This document shows, one piece after another, positions 33,742-42,975 of a stretch of 64,000 nt of DNA. The notes below the pieces were generated by a model that searched no databases, was not told the DNA's origin, and was given only the letters and a program-made list of their open reading frames with translations. How positions within the stretch are numbered: position 1 is the first letter of the stretch; each line of letters begins with the position of its first letter. This stretch comes from Alloascoidea africana. Lineage: Eukaryota > Ascomycota > Alloascoideomycetes > Alloascoideales > Alloascoideaceae. The position numbers were made by a program, and so were the translations under genes. The stretch lies in the NCBI GenBank assembly GCA_030581615.1, contig JAKTTT010000041.1, forward strand, positions 62,001 to 126,000, written 5' to 3'.

Positions 33742-34110
33742 TAGTTGTTGATGGTTGCTAGTCTTACCATCACCAATTTGTGTGTATATCAAAGTCAAAT
33801 CCGGGTAACAAAACCTACTTTACCTTCACAGTCATTCAAGCAGGTACAAAGAATGGCGTCCCATTTATCCTCAAGCTAATTTTGTTTTCAATCCAAATTT
33901 TTTACAAGAACTCTGAGATCTATCTATAAATATTTTTTATTGAACATATAGAAGCTGAACTACAGTTTCAAAATCAGAAACGCCATTCTTTCCCATCTTG
34001 TAGGTTTGGTGAGATTGTTTGGACCTTCAAGAATATTGATCTGAGCTGTTTATAACTCTGCCTCCTTTGCAATTCAATTCATGTCATAACATACAAAAAA
34101 AAAAAGAGAA
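33742..34110. promoter_or_regulatory. CWF18 promoter / GDT1-like 3' region
   Basis: 369 bases between two leftward genes. It must contain the 3' end of the GDT1-like transcript (an A/T-rich run lies near 34095-34106) and the CWF18 promoter. No further gene is visible. Confidence 0.4.
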
Positions 34111-36207
34111 TCAACCAAATACCTGATAAACATAATAAAACGAGAGAAATAGGAATAAAATAGCACTTACAAGTGTTATCGCCTTGATACTAATATTTCT
34201 GGCAAAGCCATCTCTTCCAACAACGGCCATAAAAATACAGATACCTTGCCCAGCAATAATACCCAAAGCAACAGACCAAAAGTCTGCAAAAGAGCCACCT
34301 GCCATTGCCAGAATCATCAACTGGGATCTAACACCCCATTCTTTCGAAACGGATAATGTAAAGACATGAACCCACGTTGGCGAAAGAACAAAGCTTGCAA
34401 GATTTTGTAGTCCTTCGATGATAGATTTTAGCACAGGTCCACATCTTTGAAACCACTGCCTCATTGAAGAACCATCAGATGCCTTTCTTTTGCCCTTGCC
34501 CCTGTATCCCTTCTCTAAATTGTCCAGCACTGATGAGGAAGAGGAAGAACCGTAGGAGGAGGTTGTCAGACTTTCCTCAATCTCTTGTTGTATTTCTTCC
34601 ATCTTGCCATCAATCCCTGAATCTCTCCTAGTTTTCAGGCCATCTCTTAAAGCCCTTAGACCGAGAGCTAGGAATACAGCCGCAGCTCCTATAATAGATG
34701 TTTCTTTTGAAAACAAACTGCATAAAACGGCAGCTAGGAAACAGGAAAATAACGTCATTGTGATACTCGCACACCATGCAGCAGTGGAAACTGTGTATTT
34801 AGAAGAGCTTAGAGCCATAACCACCGCAAGGAGAAATGTGTCGCTTCCAAGTTTAAAAAAAAATGTTACTATCATTGAAAAGATAAAAACGTGAAATGTG
34901 TTCTCAATTGCTTCCTGAGGGAGGGCGTCACTGGCGGTTTCCAAAAGGCTCCACCAACCAAAGCCTGCCTTATTCAATGTAGCATGTTCAGCCGGAAAGG
35001 TGTCTGGTAAAGAGGGGGCTCCTTCCGTCATGTGTTTCTCAAGCATATCATCGAAATTTCTCCCTTCATCATTGCTTTTACTCGCAACTGGATAAAGCTT
35101 TTGAGGGTTTTCATCGGCATTTTCATTCAGATGTTGATCGCCAAAAATAATTCGATCAACTGCTTCTCCCTCCTTTGCTGCTAATATTCGTGGCTTTTTC
35201 CCTGCGCCAACAGTATCGCTGTTCTCTACTGTATGGTCTATTGCTAGCATTGAGTTATCGATCTGGTTCGAGTCATACATTTCTCGAGTCGATTTCTGCT
35301 GTTCTTTAGTCTCTTTTGCAGCTGCTTCTTGCATTGGTTTTTCTGCTTTTATGGGTGCTTTTGGTGCCTCTGGTTCTTGCTTGGCTTTGTGGATATCCTG
35401 TTCTTTGGCCAATATGAAGGATCTTGAATCGTCAAGATTACTTTTACCATCTACAGATTTGTCAATTCTGTCCTTGACAACTATTTCAGAATCAAGCCCA
35501 CTCAACTTGGCACTCTCGGTGCTTTTCTTCTCATCCAAAATAGAGTCTTTCGTGCCCTTTGAAAGATCTATACTGTCATCCTGAACACTTTGAGCTTTAT
35601 CTGCAATTATATCCACCTTGCTAGAAGACTTCAAGTTCGACTCGCCCTCCGTTTTAAATTGTTTCGAATTCAATGAAGACCCCAACATCAACGATTGGGA
35701 GCCCTCTCCTTTCTGCGTACCCGCCTCTTTTCTCTTGTCGCCTGGGGCTATAGTATTATCCAGAATTGACTTTTCATTCGTATCCTCTCCAGAAGAGGGG
35801 GCCTTCTTTAAACCCCGTGTGTCTGGAGATAATGGCGATGAGCTGTCTTTAGAAGCGCCGATGCCACTTTTTCCATGAGCATTGACATCTTTCTTATTGG
35901 TATTAGTGTTTCCTGGCCTAGACAATTCGAAGCTGTCAAGTTCTACTTCGTCCTCTGTTGCAAGCTGGATTTTGTCTCCTATGCCGACTTGTTCAGAATC
36001 TACATCCAGAGATGCTAGACTTCCCTCCAAACCCTCGAGCGCCTCGGAGTTCTCTTGCTTCTTTTTCGCTGCTAGCGTAAACGCAATCTCTCTGGGATCT
36101 CGATCAAACGACAGCATCTTCCTCGTAGGATCCTCTCCGCTGAGAGCACAAACACGGACTGCATGGAGTGCAATGTATAGGAGGAATAGTACCGGGAACC
36201 TCGCCAT
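34111..36207 (-). CDS. Divergent GDT1/TMEM165-family membrane protein with long lumenal domain
   Basis: Product of 698 residues from the ATG at 36207 (a second in-frame ATG lies at 36231, next to a TATATA run that is more likely promoter). Residues 1-22 are a signal peptide. About 23-410 are low-complexity, rich in Asp, Glu, Lys and Ser. From about 415 to the end the protein follows S. cerevisiae Gdt1 (280 residues): VFIFSMI...FLLAVVMA, a hydrophobic block, a charged central loop with EEIQQEIEESL and NLEKG, LASFVLSPTWVHVF, LMILAMA, IAGQGICIFMAVVG, RNISIKAITL and a final FYYVYQVF. Gdt1 and TMEM165 are Golgi Ca/Mn-H exchangers. The two hallmark motifs are altered: the EIGDKT position reads KLGSDT and the EWGDRS position reads EWGVRS, so acidic residues thought to bind cations are missing. 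The frame is long and intact, so this is not an obvious pseudogene; it may be a functionally changed paralogue. Confidence 0.75.
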   Translation of the reverse strand: MARFPVLFLLYIALHAVRVCALSGEDPTRKMLSFDRDPREIAFTLAAKKKQENSEALEGLEGSLASLDVDSEQVGIGDKIQLATEDEVELDSFELSRPGNTNTNKKDVNAHGKSGIGASKDSSSPLSPDTRGLKKAPSSGEDTNEKSILDNTIAPGDKRKEAGTQKGEGSQSLMLGSSLNSKQFKTEGESNLKSSSKVDIIADKAQSVQDDSIDLSKGTKDSILDEKKSTESAKLSGLDSEIVVKDRIDKSVDGKSNLDDSRSFILAKEQDIHKAKQEPEAPKAPIKAEKPMQEAAAKETKEQQKSTREMYDSNQIDNSMLAIDHTVENSDTVGAGKKPRILAAKEGEAVDRIIFGDQHLNENADENPQKLYPVASKSNDEGRNFDDMLEKHMTEGAPSLPDTFPAEHATLNKAGFGWWSLLETASDALPQEAIENTFHVFIFSMIVTFFFKLGSDTFLLAVVMALSSSKYTVSTAAWCASITMTLFSCFLAAVLCSLFSKETSIIGAAAVFLALGLRALRDGLKTRRDSGIDGKMEEIQQEIEESLTTSSYGSSSSSSVLDNLEKGYRGKGKRKASDGSSMRQWFQRCGPVLKSIIEGLQNLASFVLSPTWVHVFTLSVSKEWGVRSQLMILAMAGGSFADFWSVALGIIAGQGICIFMAVVGRDGFARNISIKAITLVSAILFLFLSFYYVYQVFG

Positions 36208-37901
36208 GGTTGTGATGCATGTGAAAAGCATTTATATATTAGTGGCTGGTCATAGAACAATAGTAAGCACGCCCCGATGAATCTATTTATCAAGAAGATG
36301 TGCTGGTGACGGCTCTGTTAGTTTTCGCAGGGGTGCACAGGAAAAGAGAAGGAGAGTTTGGAGTAGGGTTTGTGCAACTAGATAGGAAGAGCCTCGAACA
36401 TTTATCCCTGGTTTGCTCGTGTTTAGGCCCCAGCCACCAGATACTTCTCAACCAACTTAACCTTGGAAAAATACGAAGAGGCTGTCTATTTAAATAGGAG
36501 CCAATACAAGATCATTACGGGTAGTGAAAAACTCTAGAGCTAGAGCTTTTTCCATTGTTCTCGCAAGCTAGACCAGTTATGTTTTGGCCACCTTTCAAGC
36601 AGTTGGTAAACACCTCTGTATTTAATAGCCTAAATATAGCGACTAGACATCAAGAAACTATAAAGAGTTTAAGTTTCTGTACGACTTTCTTTTTCTAATC
36701 GTTCTGTTCTGGACGTGGACCCGCCATTGTTTGCTGAATCAAATCGAGAAAAAAGTGAAGTAAACACATCATTAACAACGCCTTTATGGCGAGCATTTTT
36801 GGGATTTGGTTGTAAAGGCAATGGGAAATAGAAGAGGTGAAACTAAATGTACCAGCTTTCTGAAATTTCATGAGCCAGGAGACAAAATAGAGCAAGATAA
36901 GCACTTGAGCATTTGTCCCCTTCAAGCGAAACACTGCTTTATATACAATCTGTATGGAAACGACTCAAAAGATCTCATGTAACTCATTAGACAATGAAGG
37001 CACAGACATGGTGTAGTGGATTGAACATTTCCTTTTTGTACTGTTGCTGGTGTCGTCAGGCAAAGAGTTCATAGTTCTGAGGCTAAGGTATAAACCTTTT
37101 TCCAGGATTTGAAAACCTTTGAATAGTTTACACTTAGGAGAGACAATTTATACTCAGAGGGTCTAGTTGAAGATGATGTTCTAGGAAACAGGTGTATGTG
37201 TACCAGCCGGATCAATAAGATTCCAGGCTACCGCCTATACAAGCGCTTAAGTAGCGTAGATCTTGTAAAAAATACACTATCGCTTGGCTTGTCAATTCTG
37301 GACCCCAAGCTTAGTCTTGAAAGAGCATATGGACCATTTAACAGAGCTCTTTACCGAATCAAAAATTTTTATGGCTCAGTTTGCGAGTGACAAGAAAGCG
37401 GCGCTTTTTCTCAGAAAAAGTCGCGTGCTCATTTGCGCACCAAATATCTAACCACTACACATGAAGTCGTAAACTTCTTGTCACTATTCCATCGCAGGAA
37501 AGCTGGTGTAAGCCAAGAAAAGAGCTTCCTAAAGTTTAAGCAGCTTCTTTCGGACGAGTGAAACGAGGACGAATGCTTACTTAGAGCAAACATCAAATAA
37601 TAATGATAATAATAACAAAGCAAAAAACTGGATTAATGTGACAAAAGCAGAGCGAAGCCAGATCCATTCTACTTCAAATCTCGCTTTGCCAAAACAAAGC
37701 AGATAGATGTCGAAGATCTGCTTATCAGGAACCTTCAGACGCGTACAAGCAACCGCACGACACTTATGCGAAACAATCTAGTTCCGGGTAACACAAATCC
37801 CATCGGTACTTTTTCGTGTCCCGCATGTTTATTCGGGGTTCTACTTTCTCTAATTTCAACGAGTGAAGAATCACTAGAGGTTCAATAGTGACGACACCAT
37901 C
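36208..37901. other. Gene-free region between divergent genes
   Basis: About 1.7 kb between the starts of the GDT1-like gene and HDA1. A TATATA run sits at 36230-36238. A tight inverted repeat (CTTTTTCT, one base, AGAAAAAG) lies at 37404-37420, next to a minus-strand segment resembling a tRNA A box but without a B box. Short frames show no family motif. Otherwise I see nothing. Confidence 0.45.
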
Positions 37902-40226
37902 ATGACAGAGACTCTAGATAGCAAGTTTGCCACAGTGGACACGGCTATAAAGGTCGAGGAGGACGTAACCGGTAGAGACCCGAAGACTTCACTCTCACCT
38001 TCAATCGATCCTAGTAGCATAACAAGCAACAACGCAGCCGATAGTAAACTTGAAGTTTATGAAGACCATTTGGTCCCTCAAGGGGATTTGAAAAGGAAAA
38101 GATCTCCTTCTGCCGACATTCACGACTCTTTTGTAGCTGCTGATCCGACCAACGCTCCAATAATTGTTCCGGTCCAAGCGCCAAAGCTTAGTTACCGGCC
38201 TCTCAAAACTGGCCTCCTCTACGACGTGAGGATGAGGTATCATGCAAAATTGTTTGCATCATACTACGAATACATCGACCCTCACCCTGAAGATCCCAGG
38301 AGAATTTACCGAATCTATAAAATGCTGGCGGAACATGGTCTCCTCAATGACCCTACTCTGAGTGGAGTTGATGACATTGGGGACTTTTTTCTAAAGATAC
38401 CTGTTAGAGAGGCAACACGAGAAGAAATTCTAACTGTCCATACTGAGGAGCATTTGAATTATATCGAATCAACAAGATCAATGACACTGGACCAGCTGAA
38501 AGAGGCTACAGATAAAGGCGATTCTATATATTTTAATCGAGAATCTGCTTTTGGGGGGAAACTCGCTTGTGGTGGGGCTATAGATGCCTGCAAAGCGGTT
38601 GTGGAAGGAAAAGTTAAAAACGCATTTGCAATTGTGAGACCTCCTGGCCACCATGCCGAGCCAGATGTTCCTGGCGGCTTTTGTCTATTTGCAAATGTTT
38701 CTGTTGCCGCCAAAGTCATTTTGAACGAATACCCTGAGTCTGTACGAAGAATTCTTATTTTGGATTGGGACGTCCACCACGGCAATGGAACACAAAAAGC
38801 ATTCTATGACGACCCAAGAGTCCTCTATATTTCACTGCATAGGTACGATCTTGGCAAGTTTTACCCTGGTACTAAGGCGGGAGATTTGGATCAAAACGGA
38901 GAGGGCAAAGGCCGTGGATTTAACATCAATGTACCGTGGGCAAATGGCGCACTGCAAGACGGTGACTACATTTATTCTTTTGAAAAAATTGTCATGCCAA
39001 TATGTCATGAGTTTGACCCAGACTTTGTAATCATCTCCGCGGGATTTGATTGTGCTGATGGTGATTTGGTCGGTGGCTGCCATTTATCTCCAGCAGCATA
39101 CGGCCATATGACGCACATGCTCATGGGTTTAGCAAAAGGAGCAGTCTGTGCTGTCTTGGAAGGGGGTTACAATATGGAAGCTACTGCCATATCAGCTCTA
39201 GCCATGACAAAGGTATTACTGGGCGAAGCGCCTGGAGCATTGCGCACCAAAGTACCGAGATCTGATGTTATAGAAACTATCTACCAGGTTCAAAAAGAAC
39301 AGTCTGTATTTTGGGAATGTATGAAACCGGGATTTCGCGCTCTTGGAAATAATTCAAGCATAGATCTCGATGAGAAGAATGGAAAGCTCTATAATTTAGA
39401 CGATGTTATCAGATCACACCAATCTCAACTGTTTTCAAGTCGATACAACTTCGTCAATCTACCTTTACTCAGAGAACGACAATCTTCTTCGTTTGATGAT
39501 CAAGTGCTTGCATCACCAGGAATTTACCAAGCACAGACGATTGTTTTTTTGATTCACGATCCAGCTGAAGTATGGGCTTATACTGATCCATTAACAGGGA
39601 CAATAGAACCGAATGGGTCACTGCTTGTGGACCCCACAATTAAGTTGGTTGAATGGACCAAGTCCAAAGGATTCGGCTTTATTGATGTCAACATCCCAAC
39701 GTCAATAAACGGTGAAGACGCTTATTCGTACAATGCAATGGCTGCTTCTCAAGAAGCACTTTTATACCTTTGGGACAACTACATTCAATACTTTGAGGCT
39801 ACAAAGATAGTTTTTGTAGGAATTGGGGAAGCATACAGCGGCATTGTCCATTTACTAGGACACCGTGATACAAGAGATCTTGTTCGATGCAGCATTGTTA
39901 TTGCTGGGAAAGTGCCATTGAAGCCAATAGTGCCGTTGATCGATGAATACATTACAGATTGGTACTACCACAATTCTTTGGTTTTCACATCTGCCAGTCA
40001 TCCATGTTGGGGCGGAAATAACCACTCAAATGGCACTACACATAGCAATGGAACGAATTTGAATGGGAACAATGTGAAGAAGCCACGAAGAAAGTTTGGT
40101 AGGGTTATCCAAAGCAAAAGTGATGGAATCAATAGTATTCTCGAGGAGTGTTTCGAAGAGTGCACTGATTTCATCGAGGACTCATTAATCGATGAAAATG
40201 ATGACGAAGATATGGACCAGGCTTGA
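37902..40226 (+). CDS. HDA1: Class II histone deacetylase Hda1
   Basis: A 774-residue single-exon protein. The deacetylase domain (about 100-430) has RPPGHHAEPD (catalytic His pair near 249-250), ILDWDVHHGNGTQ (zinc-binding Asp/His near 287-290), YISLHRYD and ISAGFDCADGD (zinc ligand near 380). The class II order ends with LEGGYNMEATA. The C-terminal half (about 455-745) carries the Arb2-type domain found in fungal Hda1/Clr3, which supports binding to Hda2/Hda3 partners. The protein ends in an acidic tail. S. cerevisiae Hda1 is 706 residues. Role: histone H3/H2B deacetylation and promoter or subtelomeric repression. An N-terminal KRKR segment could serve as a nuclear signal. It faces TRS85 convergently. 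Confidence 0.96.
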   Translation: MTETLDSKFATVDTAIKVEEDVTGRDPKTSLSPSIDPSSITSNNAADSKLEVYEDHLVPQGDLKRKRSPSADIHDSFVAADPTNAPIIVPVQAPKLSYRPLKTGLLYDVRMRYHAKLFASYYEYIDPHPEDPRRIYRIYKMLAEHGLLNDPTLSGVDDIGDFFLKIPVREATREEILTVHTEEHLNYIESTRSMTLDQLKEATDKGDSIYFNRESAFGGKLACGGAIDACKAVVEGKVKNAFAIVRPPGHHAEPDVPGGFCLFANVSVAAKVILNEYPESVRRILILDWDVHHGNGTQKAFYDDPRVLYISLHRYDLGKFYPGTKAGDLDQNGEGKGRGFNINVPWANGALQDGDYIYSFEKIVMPICHEFDPDFVIISAGFDCADGDLVGGCHLSPAAYGHMTHMLMGLAKGAVCAVLEGGYNMEATAISALAMTKVLLGEAPGALRTKVPRSDVIETIYQVQKEQSVFWECMKPGFRALGNNSSIDLDEKNGKLYNLDDVIRSHQSQLFSSRYNFVNLPLLRERQSSSFDDQVLASPGIYQAQTIVFLIHDPAEVWAYTDPLTGTIEPNGSLLVDPTIKLVEWTKSKGFGFIDVNIPTSINGEDAYSYNAMAASQEALLYLWDNYIQYFEATKIVFVGIGEAYSGIVHLLGHRDTRDLVRCSIVIAGKVPLKPIVPLIDEYITDWYYHNSLVFTSASHPCWGGNNHSNGTTHSNGTNLNGNNVKKPRRKFGRVIQSKSDGINSILEECFEECTDFIEDSLIDENDDEDMDQA

Positions 40227-40657
40227 AAGGGAGGTTTTAAGGGGCTGTCTTAAATGTACTATTACAATGCCAAGTAGATATGACTTTTATTCTCTTTTTT
40301 ATTGATTTGATTGATGGTCTATTTATATCTAATTGGATTTGGTGTTTTATGTTGAAAAAGCCATGTATTGGCAGGCTTGTAGTCAAGATGAGTAGTTCTT
40401 TGCAGTATCTAGAATTGCTTACATAAAAGGCTTTTCCTAATAAATATAGAGAAATGAACTTTTGATAAACTAATAATCATGCAGAAGTTTGTGTTCGATT
40501 GATTAAAAGAAAATGGTAATGTGAAATACTAAAAAAAGTCAACTTCCTTTTGTCTCTGTAAATATGAATAGACCAAATAAACGTCAAATGAAGAAATTAA
40601 GAGAAGAGCCCTTAAAAAGCAAACAAAAAAAGGGGGCCATTGCTTTGATACATGTCT
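40227..40657. other. Convergent intergenic region HDA1 / TRS85
   Basis: About 430 AT-rich bases holding two 3' ends. Nothing else is recognisable. Confidence 0.5.
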
Positions 40658-42796
40658 TCAGTCTTCAACATTATTGCTGGTATTGAAGGAACCCTTCCTT
40701 TCCTTCAGAGCCGTCATCCTGTCAGCTCTTTCCTTCTCCCCTTCTGCGATTAGCCTCCCAAATAAACCATCATCTCTCAAAGTCCAGTCAAGAGGGAGGT
40801 ATACCGAGCCAGCTTGCTCAATAGATAATTGAGCTTCAGTAAACTCTTTCGAAGATTGCCATTGCTTTGCAGAGAGCAAGGCCCATAGAGCAGCCTTACG
40901 CTGGAAACTATAACCCAGAGTTGCTGAGTCCTTGATGGGTTTAATCTTGTAAGATTGATCTTCTTCTTCGCTCTCATCAGGTTTTGAAGAAACTTCCGTT
41001 ACTGAGCTTGATCTGCTGACATCTGAACTGCCGCCTAAACTGGCACGCAATCTTCTTGATAAAGAGGACCATCTCTGCTGACTATTCATAAAATAATAGT
41101 CGTGAATTTGGAAAGTGACCACTATCCGTTCAAGAACTAGGGCTCTACCCAAGTCGTCCGGCAGCTCTTCAAGCAGCACTTTATTAAACCATTTTGCGGC
41201 ACATTCATAGGCCGAAGTTAAATCAGTCATAGTACAGAGTAGTTCACAAAACAGTAGAGTACATCTTAAAGCATAGGTTGGCAAGTCGCATCTCGATATA
41301 TATGAGTATATTGAAGAGTCTACTAATGGCTCCAGTATATCGCTTCGAGTCTTGGTTGTTAGAATAGTTGAATTCATCAAATAGCTAAGTGCGCTCATTT
41401 CTTGTGAAGCTGCTAGATATGCCCAAGCTTTATCACTGTGGAAATCCTTTCTGAGAAGCTCGTAATTTGAATATGCTGCTTTGTAATCTCTTAGCATAAA
41501 TGAATAGTCGGCCAACTTTCGAACTAGAGCCTCAGGAGAGTCGTATGGGTAATATCCTTTAGAAGCGTTGTAATTACTAGAATTGTTGGAAGACAGTGCC
41601 AACGACGGAGAAGACGACGACGTCATGAAGGACGAAAATAGTGAAGACGAAGAAGGGTTTGTAGGCTTGAAGTACTTTTTTGATGCAGAGAAAAAGCGAC
41701 TTGTTATGCTTTTGCGCGAGGAAGCCACTTGATCCTCCCATTTGGTTACACAGTCTTCCATAAATGGTATAATGTCTCTTGTGAGTAACAATTTCACATA
41801 GTTTGCCAATTCTGTGGCATCGTCCTCGTGTAATTCAGGGTATGCATTAGATGCTGATTTGTTAAGAATTTTATCCAAATCCTCCTCGATTGACGTGAAA
41901 ACGTGCTGTTTCAAGGGCTTTTTGGAGTTTGCATTTGTTAGGTCTCGGTTGATACGGATCATGAAGCAATGAACCCCAAAATGACGTTCCATTTGTTCAA
42001 ATATCGATCGGGATGTTTCCAGATTGTCGTTCTGTTCGTCATGTATTAAAAGATAAGTTCTGAGATACTCCTTGTGGATATAGTTTGGGGTATCTGGTTG
42101 ATGGCTTCTTCTGAAAAGAACCGACAGTGTCTCGATTGGTTGGGGATTCCGGCTAGAAACTGCGATTATGGAGGCGACGGGATGATTAAAGGTTTCAAAA
42201 GGAACTGCTTTACAAGTGGTCACAATTTTTGAAAAATACTTTAAATATATCGAGCTTTTGATTTCGGTTGTCCTGTCGGTTCCTACTGATAAGGTTGGCA
42301 AATCTTCCATCTCCCGTATGTAGTGTCTCATCAGTTGGTTCAACGAGCGCTCGTCAAACAGTTGCGATTCGCTTCCGCCATCTCCCGATTTGATTGATCC
42401 AAACCCCGAATCATTATCTGAACGATCTTTACCCCTGTGTTCGTATGGAGGGGCCACAAATCGAAGTGCCATTTTGTCATGCTGTCGAGGAACAGACTGT
42501 GAGTTCCTGATAGTGATCTTGCCAGGGATTGAGGCCCCAAAATGTCTCAACAAGTCCTTTAGAGAAGAAAACCCCGATCCTGTTTCCTGAATCATAGTAT
42601 CGACATCGTCGGAAGTCACCACGGCCACTCGAGGGGCATATGACGTTGCGATCAGCTGCCTACATGTTGCTGAGGTCATGGCAGGAGAGACCTGCGCTGA
42701 ACCAAGGCTCGAAGAGTTCGATCCATTGGAGAACATTGCTGGAGAGTTATGGCGCCGCGACGGGCTCGGGGACGGGGGCGAGAGCAGCGCACTCAT
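40658..42796 (-). CDS. TRS85: TRAPPIII subunit Trs85
   Basis: A 712-residue single-exon protein, close to the 698 of S. cerevisiae Trs85. After a Ser/Pro-rich head comes the family opening block APRVAVVTSDDVDTMI...GFSSLKDLLRHFG, then the conserved region around HKEYLRTYLLIHDEQ and FEQMERHFGVHCFMIRINR. A Ser-rich variable section (near 385-415) precedes helical repeats (LRKLADYSFMLRDYKAAYSNYELLRKDF). Trs85 directs the TRAPPIII exchange factor to Ypt1/Rab1 in autophagy, the Cvt pathway and endosome-to-Golgi traffic. The gene starts GC-rich and becomes more AT-rich downstream. It shares a 179-base promoter with EMP70, another Golgi/endosome gene. Confidence 0.85.
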   Translation of the reverse strand: MSALLSPPSPSPSRRHNSPAMFSNGSNSSSLGSAQVSPAMTSATCRQLIATSYAPRVAVVTSDDVDTMIQETGSGFSSLKDLLRHFGASIPGKITIRNSQSVPRQHDKMALRFVAPPYEHRGKDRSDNDSGFGSIKSGDGGSESQLFDERSLNQLMRHYIREMEDLPTLSVGTDRTTEIKSSIYLKYFSKIVTTCKAVPFETFNHPVASIIAVSSRNPQPIETLSVLFRRSHQPDTPNYIHKEYLRTYLLIHDEQNDNLETSRSIFEQMERHFGVHCFMIRINRDLTNANSKKPLKQHVFTSIEEDLDKILNKSASNAYPELHEDDATELANYVKLLLTRDIIPFMEDCVTKWEDQVASSRKSITSRFFSASKKYFKPTNPSSSSLFSSFMTSSSSPSLALSSNNSSNYNASKGYYPYDSPEALVRKLADYSFMLRDYKAAYSNYELLRKDFHSDKAWAYLAASQEMSALSYLMNSTILTTKTRSDILEPLVDSSIYSYISRCDLPTYALRCTLLFCELLCTMTDLTSAYECAAKWFNKVLLEELPDDLGRALVLERIVVTFQIHDYYFMNSQQRWSSLSRRLRASLGGSSDVSRSSSVTEVSSKPDESEEEDQSYKIKPIKDSATLGYSFQRKAALWALLSAKQWQSSKEFTEAQLSIEQAGSVYLPLDWTLRDDGLFGRLIAEGEKERADRMTALKERKGSFNTSNNVED

Positions 42797-42975
42797 GATC
42801 TGTCCCTGGTTCTAACTGATGCTCAGCTCCTGGAGAAAAAGCCTGGTGGCAGGAGACAGAAGGGCTATTGGAGGGAGAGGGCTGGGGATCGCAACACCCA
42901 GACACCCACCGCCAGGGTCGAGGATATCGCACTGAGACACGTAGCTGGTATCCAAGCCCACACACTCGATCGATC
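42797..42975. promoter_or_regulatory. Shared divergent promoter TRS85 / EMP70
   Basis: 179 GC-rich bases between the two ATGs. No TATA element was recognised. The short spacing implies a single nucleosome-free region serving both genes. Confidence 0.5.
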
